Under the pieces are notes generated by a model, which saw only the letters and a list, made by a program, of their open reading frames with translations, did no database searches and was not told where the DNA came from. From NCBI GenBank assembly GCA_020722645.1, contig DYKL01000012.1, positions 1 through 29,199 of the forward strand: a DNA stretch of 29,199 nt, in the 5' to 3' direction. Made by a program: the position numbers and the translations under genes. This document shows, piece by piece, positions 1-8,090 of the stretch; position 1 is the first letter of the stretch, and every line of letters starts with the position of its first letter. Origin of the DNA: Acetofilamentum sp. (GTDB taxonomy: Bacteria > Bacteroidota > Bacteroidia > Bacteroidales > JAFGUD01).

Positions 1-97
1 AGAATGAAAATAATTACAAATCAACGACTTACAAAATTATTTACACATGAAAAACGTACTTTTTTCTATTAACTTTTTTAAAGAAGTCTTTTTTTGT

Positions 98-105
98 TAT
101 TTTTG
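98..105 (+). promoter_or_regulatory. Possible -7 element for the gldH-like gene
   Basis: TATTTTTG matches the Bacteroidota -7 consensus TAnnTTTG and lies 25 bp before the ATG at 131. I see no TTG at the expected upstream distance, and such octamers arise easily in AT-rich DNA, so this is only a candidate. Confidence 0.25.
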
Positions 106-130
106 AACTCAAATTATAAAAATTTTTGTT

Positions 131-607
131 ATGAAAGTTCTAAAAGCAATTGCCTTATTATCTTTTATTTTTGTTATGTTTTCTTGTAATGAAAACAGAG
201 TTTATGAAAAACACAGAAAAAATTTTACTGAATACCGTTGGAAATCTTCAAATGTATGCGAATACAGTCCGGTTATTGAAGATATAAATCAGGAATACAA
301 AATAATTTTTGCGTTCAGACATATATACGGTTTTCAGTTTCAATCTATAGCGATAAATGTTGAAATGACAACGCCTTCAGGAGAAGTAACCAGCAAAGAT
401 TATACTATCGAAGTAATCGGTAACGGCAAAAAATATTTAGCCGAATGTGCAGGAGATTATTGCGATTTAGAGACAGTTATCGAGGATAATTATAAATTCG
501 CCGAAACCGGTACATATACTTTTAAAATTAAACATCTGATGGAAAACGATCCGATGCTTAATGTAATGGAAGTTGGATTGATAATTGACAAAATTGTAGT
601 TGAATAG
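131..607 (+). CDS. gldH: GldH-like gliding motility lipoprotein
   Basis: Predicted 158-residue lipoprotein. A basic N-terminus and hydrophobic stretch end in a lipobox at FVMFSC, making Cys19 the probable lipidated residue. The mature part resembles GldH, a lipoprotein required for gliding and T9SS function in Flavobacterium. It has an Ig-like pattern, a central strand with TPSGEV, and a late G-T-Y-T-F-K-I-K-H-L-M segment followed by V-G-L-I-I-D-K, which is the typical GldH ending. The length fits the family. It converges with murI, and only four bases separate the two stop codons, so no dedicated terminator fits between them. The assignment rests on remembered family motifs. GldJ is encoded elsewhere in the window, which supports a gliding/T9SS role. 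Confidence 0.7.
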   Translation: MKVLKAIALLSFIFVMFSCNENRVYEKHRKNFTEYRWKSSNVCEYSPVIEDINQEYKIIFAFRHIYGFQFQSIAINVEMTTPSGEVTSKDYTIEVIGNGKKYLAECAGDYCDLETVIEDNYKFAETGTYTFKIKHLMENDPMLNVMEVGLIIDKIVVE

Positions 608-611
608 ACTT

Positions 612-1433
612 TTATTCTAATGCAATTTGTCTGGCATTTGGGCTAATACTGTTTTTTAAAAAAAGACCTGCTTTTTCGTTAAATAATTCAGGTATGTCGG
701 TTGTGTAGAATTTAATATTTGAATTTTTGGATAGTTTATTTTCTATTTCAGGGTGTCTTTTCAAATAATCTTTTAACGATGGAGCTACTATTTTACCCTG
801 AGATATTATTTTAATGTTTTTTGGTAAAAATTTTTTGATTTTTTTTACAAGAAGCGGATAATGAGTGCATCCTAAAATAACTGCATCTATTTTTGAACTT
901 TGCCTGAGTAATTTATTTGTACATTGCTCAACAAAATAATCAGCCCCTTTTGAATTGTGCTCATTGTTTTCTACAAGTGGTACCCACATTGGACAAGCTT
1001 GCTGAAAAACTTTGATGTCGGGATATAGTTTTGCAATTTCAAGGGTGTAAGAATCGGAAGCAACTGTTCCGGGAGTTGCAAATATGCCAACAGCATTAGT
1101 TTTAGTTAGTTGATTCAGAGCTTCAACGCTAGGTCTTATAACGCCCAGAACTCTTCTTTCGGGTGCTATTTTTTGCAAATCGTTCTGTTGAATTGAACGA
1201 AGAGCTTTAGCAGATGCTGTATTACAAGCAAGTATTATAAGATTGCAATCAAGTTCAAATAATTTTTTAACAGACTGTAGGGTATATCTGTAAACTGTTT
1301 CAAAGGACCTTGTTCCATAAGGAGTGCGTGCATTATCGCCCAGATAAATATAATCGTATTCGGGTAACTGTTTTATAAATTCGTCTAATACAGTCAAACC
1401 ACCATAGCCTGAATCAAAAACACCGATTTTCAT
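612..1433 (-). CDS. murI: Glutamate racemase
   Basis: Cytoplasmic enzyme that interconverts L- and D-glutamate, supplying D-Glu for the peptidoglycan stem peptide. The 273-residue length is normal. The N-terminal IGVFDSGYGGLTV motif, GDNARTPYG, the first catalytic cysteine in ACNTAS (Cys70) and the second in GCTHYPLL (Cys189) are all present, so the enzyme looks intact. It is the last gene of a minus-strand run uppS-bamA-ompH-ompH-murI, a gene order common in Bacteroidota. A 196-bp gap containing a short direct repeat separates it from the preceding ompH gene, so it may be cotranscribed or have its own promoter. It meets the gldH-like gene tail to tail. Confidence 0.95.
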   Translation of the reverse strand: MKIGVFDSGYGGLTVLDEFIKQLPEYDYIYLGDNARTPYGTRSFETVYRYTLQSVKKLFELDCNLIILACNTASAKALRSIQQNDLQKIAPERRVLGVIRPSVEALNQLTKTNAVGIFATPGTVASDSYTLEIAKLYPDIKVFQQACPMWVPLVENNEHNSKGADYFVEQCTNKLLRQSSKIDAVILGCTHYPLLVKKIKKFLPKNIKIISQGKIVAPSLKDYLKRHPEIENKLSKNSNIKFYTTDIPELFNEKAGLFLKNSISPNARQIALE

Positions 1434-1544
1434 ATATAAAAAACAACATCGGAAATTTAATCTAAATTATTTGCTTAATATAGTAACTGTTACGAAATAA
1501 CATAGTTATTTATGTTTTATAAAAAACTGATAATTAGCTATTTA

Positions 1545-1591
1545 CTTTATAACTTTACAGACCCTTACAGGGCAGGCTTTATAACTTTACA
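1545..1591. repeat. 15-bp direct repeat between ompH and murI
   Basis: CTTTATAACTTTACA occurs at 1545-1559 and again, identical, at 1577-1591, separated by a 17-bp spacer that is richer in G and C than its surroundings. It lies in the 196-bp gap between the second ompH-like gene and murI. It could be an extragenic repeat or paired regulator sites; the sequence does not decide which. Confidence 0.55.
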
Positions 1592-1629
1592 AACTCATAG
1601 TTTAAATATCCGATGTTGAATAAAATCTC

Positions 1630-2154
1630 TTACTGAAGACCTAATTTTTCTTTAATAAAAGGTCCGATATCTTCGCATTTAGTTTTGTTTACCTGAATTA
1701 CGGTTAAATCTTTGATTATGTATGTGTAACCTTTTTCAACCATAATGATATCAATAACAGAATCTAATTTTATAGAAATTGGTTCTAAAAGTTCGTATTG
1801 TCTTTGAGCTAAAATTTTTTCAGCAGACATTGAAAATTCCTGCATTCTTTGTTGAAGTTGAGTTAATTCCTGTTCTTTAACCTGAACAATTGCTGGTCCC
1901 CATTTTCCGGTTGTTCCTTCTTTAAGAGCTAAATTATCAGTGTATTCTTTGTATTTGTTATTAAATTCAACTTGCATTTCTTCTGCCTGATTTTGAATAT
2001 CAAGTACTTCTCCTTCAAGTTTTGCTTTTGCAATCTCATATTCGGGCATAATTTCGATAATTTTATCTAATTCGCAATAACCAATTTTTTGGGCGTTAAC
2101 ATTTATTGAGCTGAATATTAGTAGCCCAACAATTCCGAAAATAAATTTTTTCAT
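1630..2154 (-). CDS. OmpH/Skp family periplasmic chaperone (second copy)
   Basis: A 174-residue secreted protein with a signal peptide ending near VNAQ, followed by KIGYCELDKIIEIMPEY, the characteristic OmpH/Skp start of the mature chain. The middle, roughly residues 45-125, is rich in Glu, Gln and Lys and predicted to form the two-helix coiled-coil tentacle of Skp, which holds unfolded outer-membrane proteins in the periplasm and delivers them to BamA. It sits 44 bp downstream of a second, divergent OmpH-like gene and downstream of bamA. Tandem ompH genes behind bamA are usual in Bacteroidota. The C-terminus carries an extra segment with a Cys at about residue 160, of unknown meaning. Confidence 0.88.
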   Translation of the reverse strand: MKKFIFGIVGLLIFSSINVNAQKIGYCELDKIIEIMPEYEIAKAKLEGEVLDIQNQAEEMQVEFNNKYKEYTDNLALKEGTTGKWGPAIVQVKEQELTQLQQRMQEFSMSAEKILAQRQYELLEPISIKLDSVIDIIMVEKGYTYIIKDLTVIQVNKTKCEDIGPFIKEKLGLQ

Positions 2155-2198
2155 TTTTTAATAAATTATAGAGTTAATATTTTTCAAAAGGTAATAAA

Positions 2199-2714
2199 TT
2201 AGTATCCTAATTTTTTAAGTAAAGCGTCGCTTTGGTCGTTCAATTCGTTTGTATAGAGAAGTTCGCCAGTGGCTTTGTCGAAAATATAATCAAAATCACC
2301 TGATTCGGCTAATTCTTTAAGCGAATTATAAACATTATCCTGAATAGGTTTCAAAAGTTCTTCTCTTTTTTGGTCCATCAATCCGTCTCTGCCGAAGTAT
2401 TTGTTTTGAAGTTCTTTTGCTTCGTTTTCTTTTTCGATAATTTCGTTTTGTTTTTTAATTTTAGTTTCTTGTGGCAAAAGTACTTCTTCTTTCTGATAAA
2501 TTTTGTACAAAGAATCAACAACTCGGTATTTAGCTTCAACTTCCGATTTATAGACAATCGCAAGCTCGTCAAGTTCTGCCTGAGCATCAGCATAAGCCGG
2601 AATTTTTTTAAAAACATATTCAGAGTCAATATGACCTACTTTTGATTCTGCCATTGGGTTGTAAAAAGAAACCAATACAAATAACAGTAATAGAATTAAA
2701 GCTGTTTTTTTCAT
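2199..2714 (-). CDS. OmpH/Skp family periplasmic chaperone (first copy)
   Basis: A 171-residue secreted protein. A hydrophobic signal peptide precedes SKVGHIDSEYVFKKIPAY, the standard OmpH/Skp opening strand and helix. Residues about 45-115 are charged and helical, consistent with the coiled-coil arms of the trimeric chaperone. Expected role: holding nascent outer-membrane beta-barrels for the BAM machine. It starts 49 bp after the bamA stop on the same strand and is followed 44 bp later by another OmpH-like gene, so all are probably cotranscribed from upstream of uppS. The two copies share fold and N-terminal motif but differ a lot in sequence, suggesting an old duplication and separate clients. 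Confidence 0.88.
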   Translation of the reverse strand: MKKTALILLLLFVLVSFYNPMAESKVGHIDSEYVFKKIPAYADAQAELDELAIVYKSEVEAKYRVVDSLYKIYQKEEVLLPQETKIKKQNEIIEKENEAKELQNKYFGRDGLMDQKREELLKPIQDNVYNSLKELAESGDFDYIFDKATGELLYTNELNDQSDALLKKLGY

Positions 2715-2763
2715 AATTATAAATTTTAAAAATTTTATATTTTAATGATTTTGCTTTTTAATT

Positions 2764-5214
2764 TTAAAATTGTTGTCCAAAAACAATGTGGTAGTTCCAA
2801 CCGGCAGCTTCAGTATTACCTTGAACAGGGTCAAAACCATAACCAAAATCTATACCGACCAATCCGAGCATCGGAACAAAAAGTCGTCCTCCTATACCGG
2901 CAGAGCGGTGCATTTCAAATGGGTTAAATTCCCCTAGATCGTACCATGCATTACCTCCTTCAAGAAATCCAAGAACATAAAGAGTTGCCATTTCTTTCAG
3001 GATAATCGGATACCTGAGTTCAACAGTGTATTTTGAATAAAGATGAGCACCGTTAGAAGGTGTGAGAGTCCCGTTATCGTAACCTCTCAATGCAATATAA
3101 TCTTTTCCGAAAGTATAATAAGCCATTCCGTCACCGCCAACTTCGAAGCTTTCAAAAGGAGCATATCCGATTTTTTTATTGTAAAATCCAACTAAACCAT
3201 ATTCAAATCTGGTGCTTACAACAAGATTTTTTACAATTTCGTTATACCATGCAGCTTTAAAATCAATTCTGTATAATTCTGTCCATTTGTATTTTGTAGA
3301 GTCAGATTCACCTGACCAAGTTTTATTGGTAAATAAAGAGTAGGGTGGAGTTGCTTTTACGCTAAATGAAAGATCCGAGCCTTTTCTTGTATAAAGAGGG
3401 TTATCGGTAGATGATCTGCTGATTGTTTGTGTTGTGCTTATTATATTATAAGAACCATTCCCGACATTAATGTATTGGGTGTTATCATTCATTATATATT
3501 TATCAAAACTGAGTTGATTGGACAGGATAAAGTAATCGTCAGGCCATCTGACTCTTCTTCCTAAACCGAAAGATACACCTAAAACATCAAATGTTCCGGT
3601 AGGTTTCTGATTTAAGTAATGGCTATTAGTTAAATGGTTGTAATATAAAGAAGTAGAAAAAGAATTTGGTTTTTTGCCTCCTAACCATGGTTCGACAAAA
3701 GAGATGCTGTAAAGTTGATATCTTGAACCAACAAATCTTGCAGAAATGCTGAATTTTTGACCGTCTCCGAATGGCAATGGATCCCAGTATTTGAATCTGA
3801 ATAGGTTTTGTATTGAAAAGTTATTGAATGTTATACCAACTTGTCCCATAAAACCAATTTGTCCCCAGCCGCCCGAAAGTTCGAACATATCGTTGGGGCG
3901 TTCAACAACTTCGTATCTGATATCGACATTTCCTTCAAACTGATTAGGAATAGGCACAGGATTAAGCTGTTCTGGGTCAAAGTTCCCAAGATTTGCCAGT
4001 TCTCTGACTGAACGAATCAAGTCAGTACGGCTGAAAAGTTGTCCGGGTAATGTTCGTATTTCTCGGCGAATAACGTGTTCATTTGAACGGGTGTTGCCGT
4101 TTACCATAATTCTGTTTATTTCGGCTTGCTGACCTTCCGAAATAATTATTCTGATGTCAACAGAATCGTTTTCAATGGCTAATTCCTGTGGAGTAGCCTG
4201 AAAGAAAAGATAACCATCGTCGTAGTAGAGATTGCCAAGTGCGTCCATATCACTGTATAAGCGGCTTTGCAGTCTGTCTTGATTGTATGGGTCTCCTTTT
4301 TTTATGTCTAAAACTTTTTCAAGGTCTTTGCTTGTGTAAACAGTGTTTCCAATCCATTCGATGTTTCTGAAATAATATTTTTTCCCTTCGTCAATTTTGA
4401 TGTAAACATTAAGATATTTATCCTCGAATGAATAAACAGAGTCTTCTAATATTCTTGCGTCTCTATATCCTTGTTTGTTATATTTGGAAATCAGTGTTTT
4501 TTTATCTTCTTTATAACTTTCTTTTACATACTTTGAAGTTTTCCAGAATCTAAAGAAGTTTTTCTCTTTTGTTTCTTTGAGGCTTCTTTTTATTTTTTTG
4601 TCAGAAAATTCTGTATTGCCTCTAAGAACAATATTTTTAATTTTGACCTTATTTTTTTTATCAATCGAAATGTGAAGATTCACAACATTTTGGTATAGAG
4701 TGTCGTTAATTACTCTGAAACTGACGTCAACAGAAGGGAAACCTTTGTCGGCATAATAATTTTTTATAATTATTTCGCTGTTTCTTAAAGTGTTTTTCGT
4801 TACCTGTTTACCTGTCTTTAAATCTAATTTTTCTTTTAAATCTGTCTGCTGTGAGTTGTTTATGCCATAAAAATATACTTGTGACAGTTTCGGCTGTTCC
4901 TGAAGATATATATCTAAATAAATCAGGTCTTCTTCAATTTTAATGACAGAAATTTTAACATCAGAAAAAAGGTTTTGATCCCACAATTTGATAATAGCGT
5001 CAGAAATATCTTCGCCGGGAATATCTATTTGTTGTCCGATATTTAAACCGGATAAAAGAATTAAAGCATCTTTGCTTAAAAATTCAATACCGGAAACTGT
5101 TATTTCTGCAATAGTATATGTTTTTGGGTTATTATAATCTACGTATTTTTGAGCAAAACAAACAAAATTACTAAGAATTGAAATAAATAAAAAAGTAAGA
5201 AAAATTTTACGCAT
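2764..5214 (-). CDS. bamA: BamA outer-membrane protein assembly factor
   Basis: Core component of the BAM complex that folds and inserts beta-barrel proteins into the outer membrane. I choose the ATG at 5214 (816 residues). It begins MRKIFLTFLFISILSNF, a clear signal peptide ending near CFAQ, and leaves a 7-bp gap to the uppS stop. A longer in-frame start at 5310 would overlap uppS and put non-signal sequence first. About five POTRA repeats cover residues 25-440, and the 16-stranded barrel follows. The L6-loop motif R-G-Y is at residues 710-712, within LRGYDNGTLTPSNGA. The chain ends in Phe, the usual BAM recognition signal. Followed by two OmpH/Skp chaperone genes. Confidence 0.95.
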   Translation of the reverse strand: MRKIFLTFLFISILSNFVCFAQKYVDYNNPKTYTIAEITVSGIEFLSKDALILLSGLNIGQQIDIPGEDISDAIIKLWDQNLFSDVKISVIKIEEDLIYLDIYLQEQPKLSQVYFYGINNSQQTDLKEKLDLKTGKQVTKNTLRNSEIIIKNYYADKGFPSVDVSFRVINDTLYQNVVNLHISIDKKNKVKIKNIVLRGNTEFSDKKIKRSLKETKEKNFFRFWKTSKYVKESYKEDKKTLISKYNKQGYRDARILEDSVYSFEDKYLNVYIKIDEGKKYYFRNIEWIGNTVYTSKDLEKVLDIKKGDPYNQDRLQSRLYSDMDALGNLYYDDGYLFFQATPQELAIENDSVDIRIIISEGQQAEINRIMVNGNTRSNEHVIRREIRTLPGQLFSRTDLIRSVRELANLGNFDPEQLNPVPIPNQFEGNVDIRYEVVERPNDMFELSGGWGQIGFMGQVGITFNNFSIQNLFRFKYWDPLPFGDGQKFSISARFVGSRYQLYSISFVEPWLGGKKPNSFSTSLYYNHLTNSHYLNQKPTGTFDVLGVSFGLGRRVRWPDDYFILSNQLSFDKYIMNDNTQYINVGNGSYNIISTTQTISRSSTDNPLYTRKGSDLSFSVKATPPYSLFTNKTWSGESDSTKYKWTELYRIDFKAAWYNEIVKNLVVSTRFEYGLVGFYNKKIGYAPFESFEVGGDGMAYYTFGKDYIALRGYDNGTLTPSNGAHLYSKYTVELRYPIILKEMATLYVLGFLEGGNAWYDLGEFNPFEMHRSAGIGGRLFVPMLGLVGIDFGYGFDPVQGNTEAAGWNYHIVFGQQF

Positions 5215-5221
5215 AAATAAG

Positions 5222-5980
5222 TTATTTACAGTTTTCGTTATTGTTTTTAATTTGAGTTGAAGTTTTGCCGAATCTTCTCTCTCTGTTTTGAAAGTGCAAA
5301 ATAGCTTCAATAAGTTGAGCTTTCCTGAAATCAGGCCAACATAAATCAGAAAAATAAAGTTCGGAATATGAAATTTGCCAGAGTAAAAAATTACTGATTC
5401 GAACTTCCCCGCTTGTTCTTATTAGTAAGTCAGGATCCGGAATTCCGGCGGTATTAAGATTTTTATCAAATAAATCTTCATTTATGTCATCAATTGAAAT
5501 AATTTTTTTTTCAATATTTAAAGCTATTTTTTTTACAGCTTCCAGAATTTCCCATCTTGAACCGTAATTAAGTGCAACAATTAAAGTTAAACCTGTGTTT
5601 TCTTTTGTCTGATTTTGAGCAGTCAAAACTGATTGCTTAACATTTTCAGGCAAATTTTCAAAATCGCCTATTGTTTTAAGTTTAATATTTAAACTTTTGA
5701 AATATTCTAAATTATCTGTAACACCCTGAATCAGTAATTGCATAAGACTTTTAACCTCTTCTTGCGGTCTGTTCCAGTTTTCTTTTGAAAATGCATACAA
5801 AGTCAGAAATCTGATACCTATTTCAGCAGCAGTCTCTACAATATCTTTAGCAGCTTCTGCTCCTGCCTGATGACCATAAAACCTTTCTCTGTTGTGTTTT
5901 TTTGCCCATCTGCCATTTCCGTCCATAATTATTGCTATATGCTTTGGAAGCTTATTCTTATCTATTGTTTCAATCTGCAT
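5222..5980 (-). CDS. uppS: Isoprenyl (undecaprenyl) diphosphate synthase
   Basis: Cytoplasmic cis-prenyltransferase that extends farnesyl diphosphate with isopentenyl diphosphate to make the C55 lipid carrier for peptidoglycan and O-antigen synthesis. The 252-residue protein shows HIAIIMDGNGRWA with the catalytic Asp20, then the YGHQAGAEA segment, LYAFSKENWNRP, and the C-terminal RTSGEVRISNFLLWQ block that binds the diphosphate. All key motifs are intact. It appears to be the first gene of the uppS-bamA-ompH-ompH-murI unit: a factor-independent terminator upstream (6157-6187) closes the preceding gene. A TATTTTTG octamer at 5998-6005 on the minus strand is a possible -7 element. Confidence 0.95.
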   Translation of the reverse strand: MQIETIDKNKLPKHIAIIMDGNGRWAKKHNRERFYGHQAGAEAAKDIVETAAEIGIRFLTLYAFSKENWNRPQEEVKSLMQLLIQGVTDNLEYFKSLNIKLKTIGDFENLPENVKQSVLTAQNQTKENTGLTLIVALNYGSRWEILEAVKKIALNIEKKIISIDDINEDLFDKNLNTAGIPDPDLLIRTSGEVRISNFLLWQISYSELYFSDLCWPDFRKAQLIEAILHFQNRERRFGKTSTQIKNNNENCK

Positions 5981-6050
5981 AAGATTTTTTTGAGTTGCAA
6001 AAATAATAATTAAAGTTTATTTAAAAAATTCATATTTATAACTTAGCGAT

Positions 6051-6115
6051 ACTTTTGATTATTAAAATAATGTTCGTTTCATTCAATAATACAAACGGCA
6101 AACATAATCAAAAGT
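6051..6115. repeat. 12-bp perfect inverted repeat upstream of uppS
   Basis: ACTTTTGATTAT at 6051-6062 is perfectly complementary to ATAATCAAAAGT at 6104-6115. Inside it, ATGTTCGTTT (6070-6079) is partly complementary to AAACGGCAAACAT, so the whole stretch can fold into one long interrupted hairpin. It lies between the terminator at 6157-6187 and uppS. It could be a 5'-leader structure of the uppS operon, a paired operator, or a remnant of a small mobile repeat. Confidence 0.5.
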
Positions 6116-6156
6116 TATATATTCAGAATGAGTTTTTAAAAAGCTTTAGTTAAAAA

Positions 6157-6187
6157 AACAAAACCTCTGACAAGCAGAGGTTTTGTT
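6157..6187 (-). terminator. Rho-independent terminator after the 222-residue barrel gene
   Basis: A 13-bp perfect stem, AACAAAACCTCTG (6157-6169) with CAGAGGTTTTGTT (6175-6187), and a 5-base loop. On the minus strand the stem is followed by a run of T. It lies 21 bp after the stop of the DUF6089-type gene and separates that gene from the uppS operon. Confidence 0.88.
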
Positions 6188-6207
6188 AATATATTAAAGT
6201 AATAATT

Positions 6208-6876
6208 TTAGTACATAAATGCAGGACAAGTGCTTGTTTCTTTAAATACTCTAATTGTAACAAAAGCACCAAAAAATGAGTACAAGTCAGTGTCTGGATT
6301 ATAAGAACGTTGTTCATTTGGAGATGTCAGGAAATTATCAGGTTCCAAACCATCTATCAAATCAGAGTTTGTCCACCTGTACGACCATTCCATACCTGCT
6401 GTAATTTCTGTTGTAATAGCATATTTGAAGCCAAATCCAACCGGAACTGCTAATTCGAAAAGTCTTTGTGAGTCAGGGAAAATAGACAGAAGAACACCTC
6501 CTGTAATGTACGGCGTAAAATAATAAGTATCTAATTTATCTTTATCGTACTGTAAAAAATTAAGTTCAATTTGAGGACCAATATCCCAAACTACGTTTGA
6601 AAAAGAGTGATTTCTTTGAGTTTGGTATGTGTTGTTAGAACCGGCATCATTTCCTTTTAAATTAGAATAATTGGCATTTATCCTAAGACTCCACCTGTTA
6701 TCAAAATTATGTCTGTATAAAACACCTAATGCAAGAGACGGATTGTAAAATACACCTCTGGGATTAAGCTCTCCGTTATAGTATCCAACACCGGCAAATA
6801 TTCCTAAATTACCTTCTTGCGCTAAAATTACAAGTGAAAATATTAACGAGATTAAAGTAAATGTAATCTTTTTCAT
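6208..6876 (-). CDS. DUF6089-type outer-membrane beta-barrel protein
   Basis: A 222-residue secreted protein with a signal peptide ending at ILAQ, then LGIFAGVGYYNGELNP. It has alternating aromatic and polar strands such as LALGVLYRHNFDNRWSLRINA, the pattern of a small 8-strand barrel. I recognise this as the DUF6089 type, whose members commonly sit next to uppS and bamA in Bacteroidota. No function is established that I know of; an envelope structural role is an inference from position. The C-terminus reads CPAFMY, similar to the CPxF/Y end of PorP/SprF proteins, which is unusual for a simple porin. It is bounded downstream by a strong terminator. Confidence 0.75.
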   Translation of the reverse strand: MKKITFTLISLIFSLVILAQEGNLGIFAGVGYYNGELNPRGVFYNPSLALGVLYRHNFDNRWSLRINANYSNLKGNDAGSNNTYQTQRNHSFSNVVWDIGPQIELNFLQYDKDKLDTYYFTPYITGGVLLSIFPDSQRLFELAVPVGFGFKYAITTEITAGMEWSYRWTNSDLIDGLEPDNFLTSPNEQRSYNPDTDLYSFFGAFVTIRVFKETSTCPAFMY

Positions 6877-6968
6877 TAGTATTATTTTTTGATGTTATGC
6901 TTATTAGCTGTAATATTGTTTAGTATAATAACTGCAAAAAGCATAATAAAATTGTATTTAAAAAAAAA

Positions 6969-7970
6969 TTATCTGTATTTTGGTTTAGCTTTTGATGAGC
7001 CACCAATTTTATAATAAACAGTAATCATTGCCAAAATATAAGCATCATTAAAGTCGGGATCCCCTCTCATTGTTTTTCCTGAATACATAGGGTTAGTTTG
7101 AGTAGGAGCGATTTCAAGTATGTTTCCGTCAGTATCGTATATCAAATCATAGTGCCTGTCAGCAAAATAAGAAGTGTATTGATTTGGCGGTGTTAAGCCA
7201 AATTCTGCATAATTGAAGTATCTGTCGTGTGTATCATCAATCCAATCAGATGATGTGTATCTGTTTGACAGTTCAAATCCGAGAGACCATAATTTATTTA
7301 AGTCATATTTTATACCAATACCCATTGAAATCATAGCTGCAACTCTTTTGTAGGGTTTAGGAGTTGTAAGGATTTCACCAGTTCTACTATTTGTGTATAT
7401 ATACGGAGAGCCGTCCGGATTTGCAAATTGACCTTCAGTTCCAAGAGGTTGTAATGCTATCCAATCTCCATCTTCGCCGTATTTGGCTTTGGGGTTGTAA
7501 TAAAAAGCACCTCCTCCAATAAAAACATAAGCTGATAATGGTGTAAAACCTTTTAAACTTCCAAATGAGGATTTTGCAGCTCCTTTTTCTTTAACAAAAT
7601 AATATTCTACTTGAGTTGACAATTCATAAATACCTGAACGAAAACTAAGATTTCTTGCTTGTCTGTCAAGTGAACCAGATGCTCCATCTTTTCCTGAAAT
7701 AAGAGCATAAGTGTAATTGATACGAAAAGTGAAATAATCATGGAATCTGTATCTGTAACCTACTTGCCAAGTTGGGCGAGTTACTTGATAGTCTAAGTCT
7801 CTTATTCCCATGAAGTGAGCAGCGACTTTTTTACCGCCTCCTAAGTCTCCCATAAAGTGATTTGTTCCGTTTCCGTAAATTATTGAAGACGGATTTCTTT
7901 TCCAACTTTGAGCACTTAGAGAAATTGATAAAACTGCTAAAATAATAAAGGCTAAAGTTAATCTTTTCAT
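6969..7970 (-). CDS. Outer-membrane beta-barrel protein, DUF6089-like (333 aa)
   Basis: Secreted protein with a signal peptide MKRLTLAFIILAVLSISLSA. I choose the ATG at 7970. The upstream ATG at 8000 would add ten residues before the signal peptide, and a promoter-like octamer (7988-7995) falls inside that extension. The mature N-terminus contains NHFMGDLGGG, as in DUF6089-type barrels. Amphipathic strands rich in Tyr and Phe follow, including WQVGYRYRFHDYFTFRINYTY and a late LWSLGFELSNRYTSSDWIDD. The tail KAKPKYR is basic rather than a classic aromatic barrel end. It lies between nadK and a second, shorter barrel of the same type, both on the same strand. Biological role unknown; an outer-membrane location is likely. 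Confidence 0.7.
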   Translation of the reverse strand: MKRLTLAFIILAVLSISLSAQSWKRNPSSIIYGNGTNHFMGDLGGGKKVAAHFMGIRDLDYQVTRPTWQVGYRYRFHDYFTFRINYTYALISGKDGASGSLDRQARNLSFRSGIYELSTQVEYYFVKEKGAAKSSFGSLKGFTPLSAYVFIGGGAFYYNPKAKYGEDGDWIALQPLGTEGQFANPDGSPYIYTNSRTGEILTTPKPYKRVAAMISMGIGIKYDLNKLWSLGFELSNRYTSSDWIDDTHDRYFNYAEFGLTPPNQYTSYFADRHYDLIYDTDGNILEIAPTQTNPMYSGKTMRGDPDFNDAYILAMITVYYKIGGSSKAKPKYR

Positions 7971-7987
7971 AATTAGAAAATTTTTTA

Positions 7988-7995
7988 CAAAAGTA
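7988..7995 (-). promoter_or_regulatory. Possible -7 element for the 333-aa barrel gene
   Basis: On the minus strand this reads TACTTTTG, matching TAnnTTTG. It lies about 18 bp upstream of the ATG at 7970, which gives a short leader and argues against the longer start at 8000. The nearest upstream TTG is only 14 bp away, so support is partial. Confidence 0.3.
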
Positions 7996-8090
7996 AACAA
8001 AATAATTTACAAATAAAACATTTTTATTTTAAAAATAGAATGTTTAAATCAAAAAAAATAATTGACTTTTTTTATTAACGTTATTTTTTG

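Noticed and set aside
2370..2645. Plus- and minus-strand open frames inside the first ompH-like gene
   Set aside because: They are alternative frames of a gene with clear signal peptide and OmpH motif; their products are low-complexity Phe/Lys-rich chains.
5215..5310. N-terminal extension of BamA overlapping uppS
   Set aside because: The signal peptide begins at the ATG at 5214; the extension is the uppS coding sequence read in another frame.
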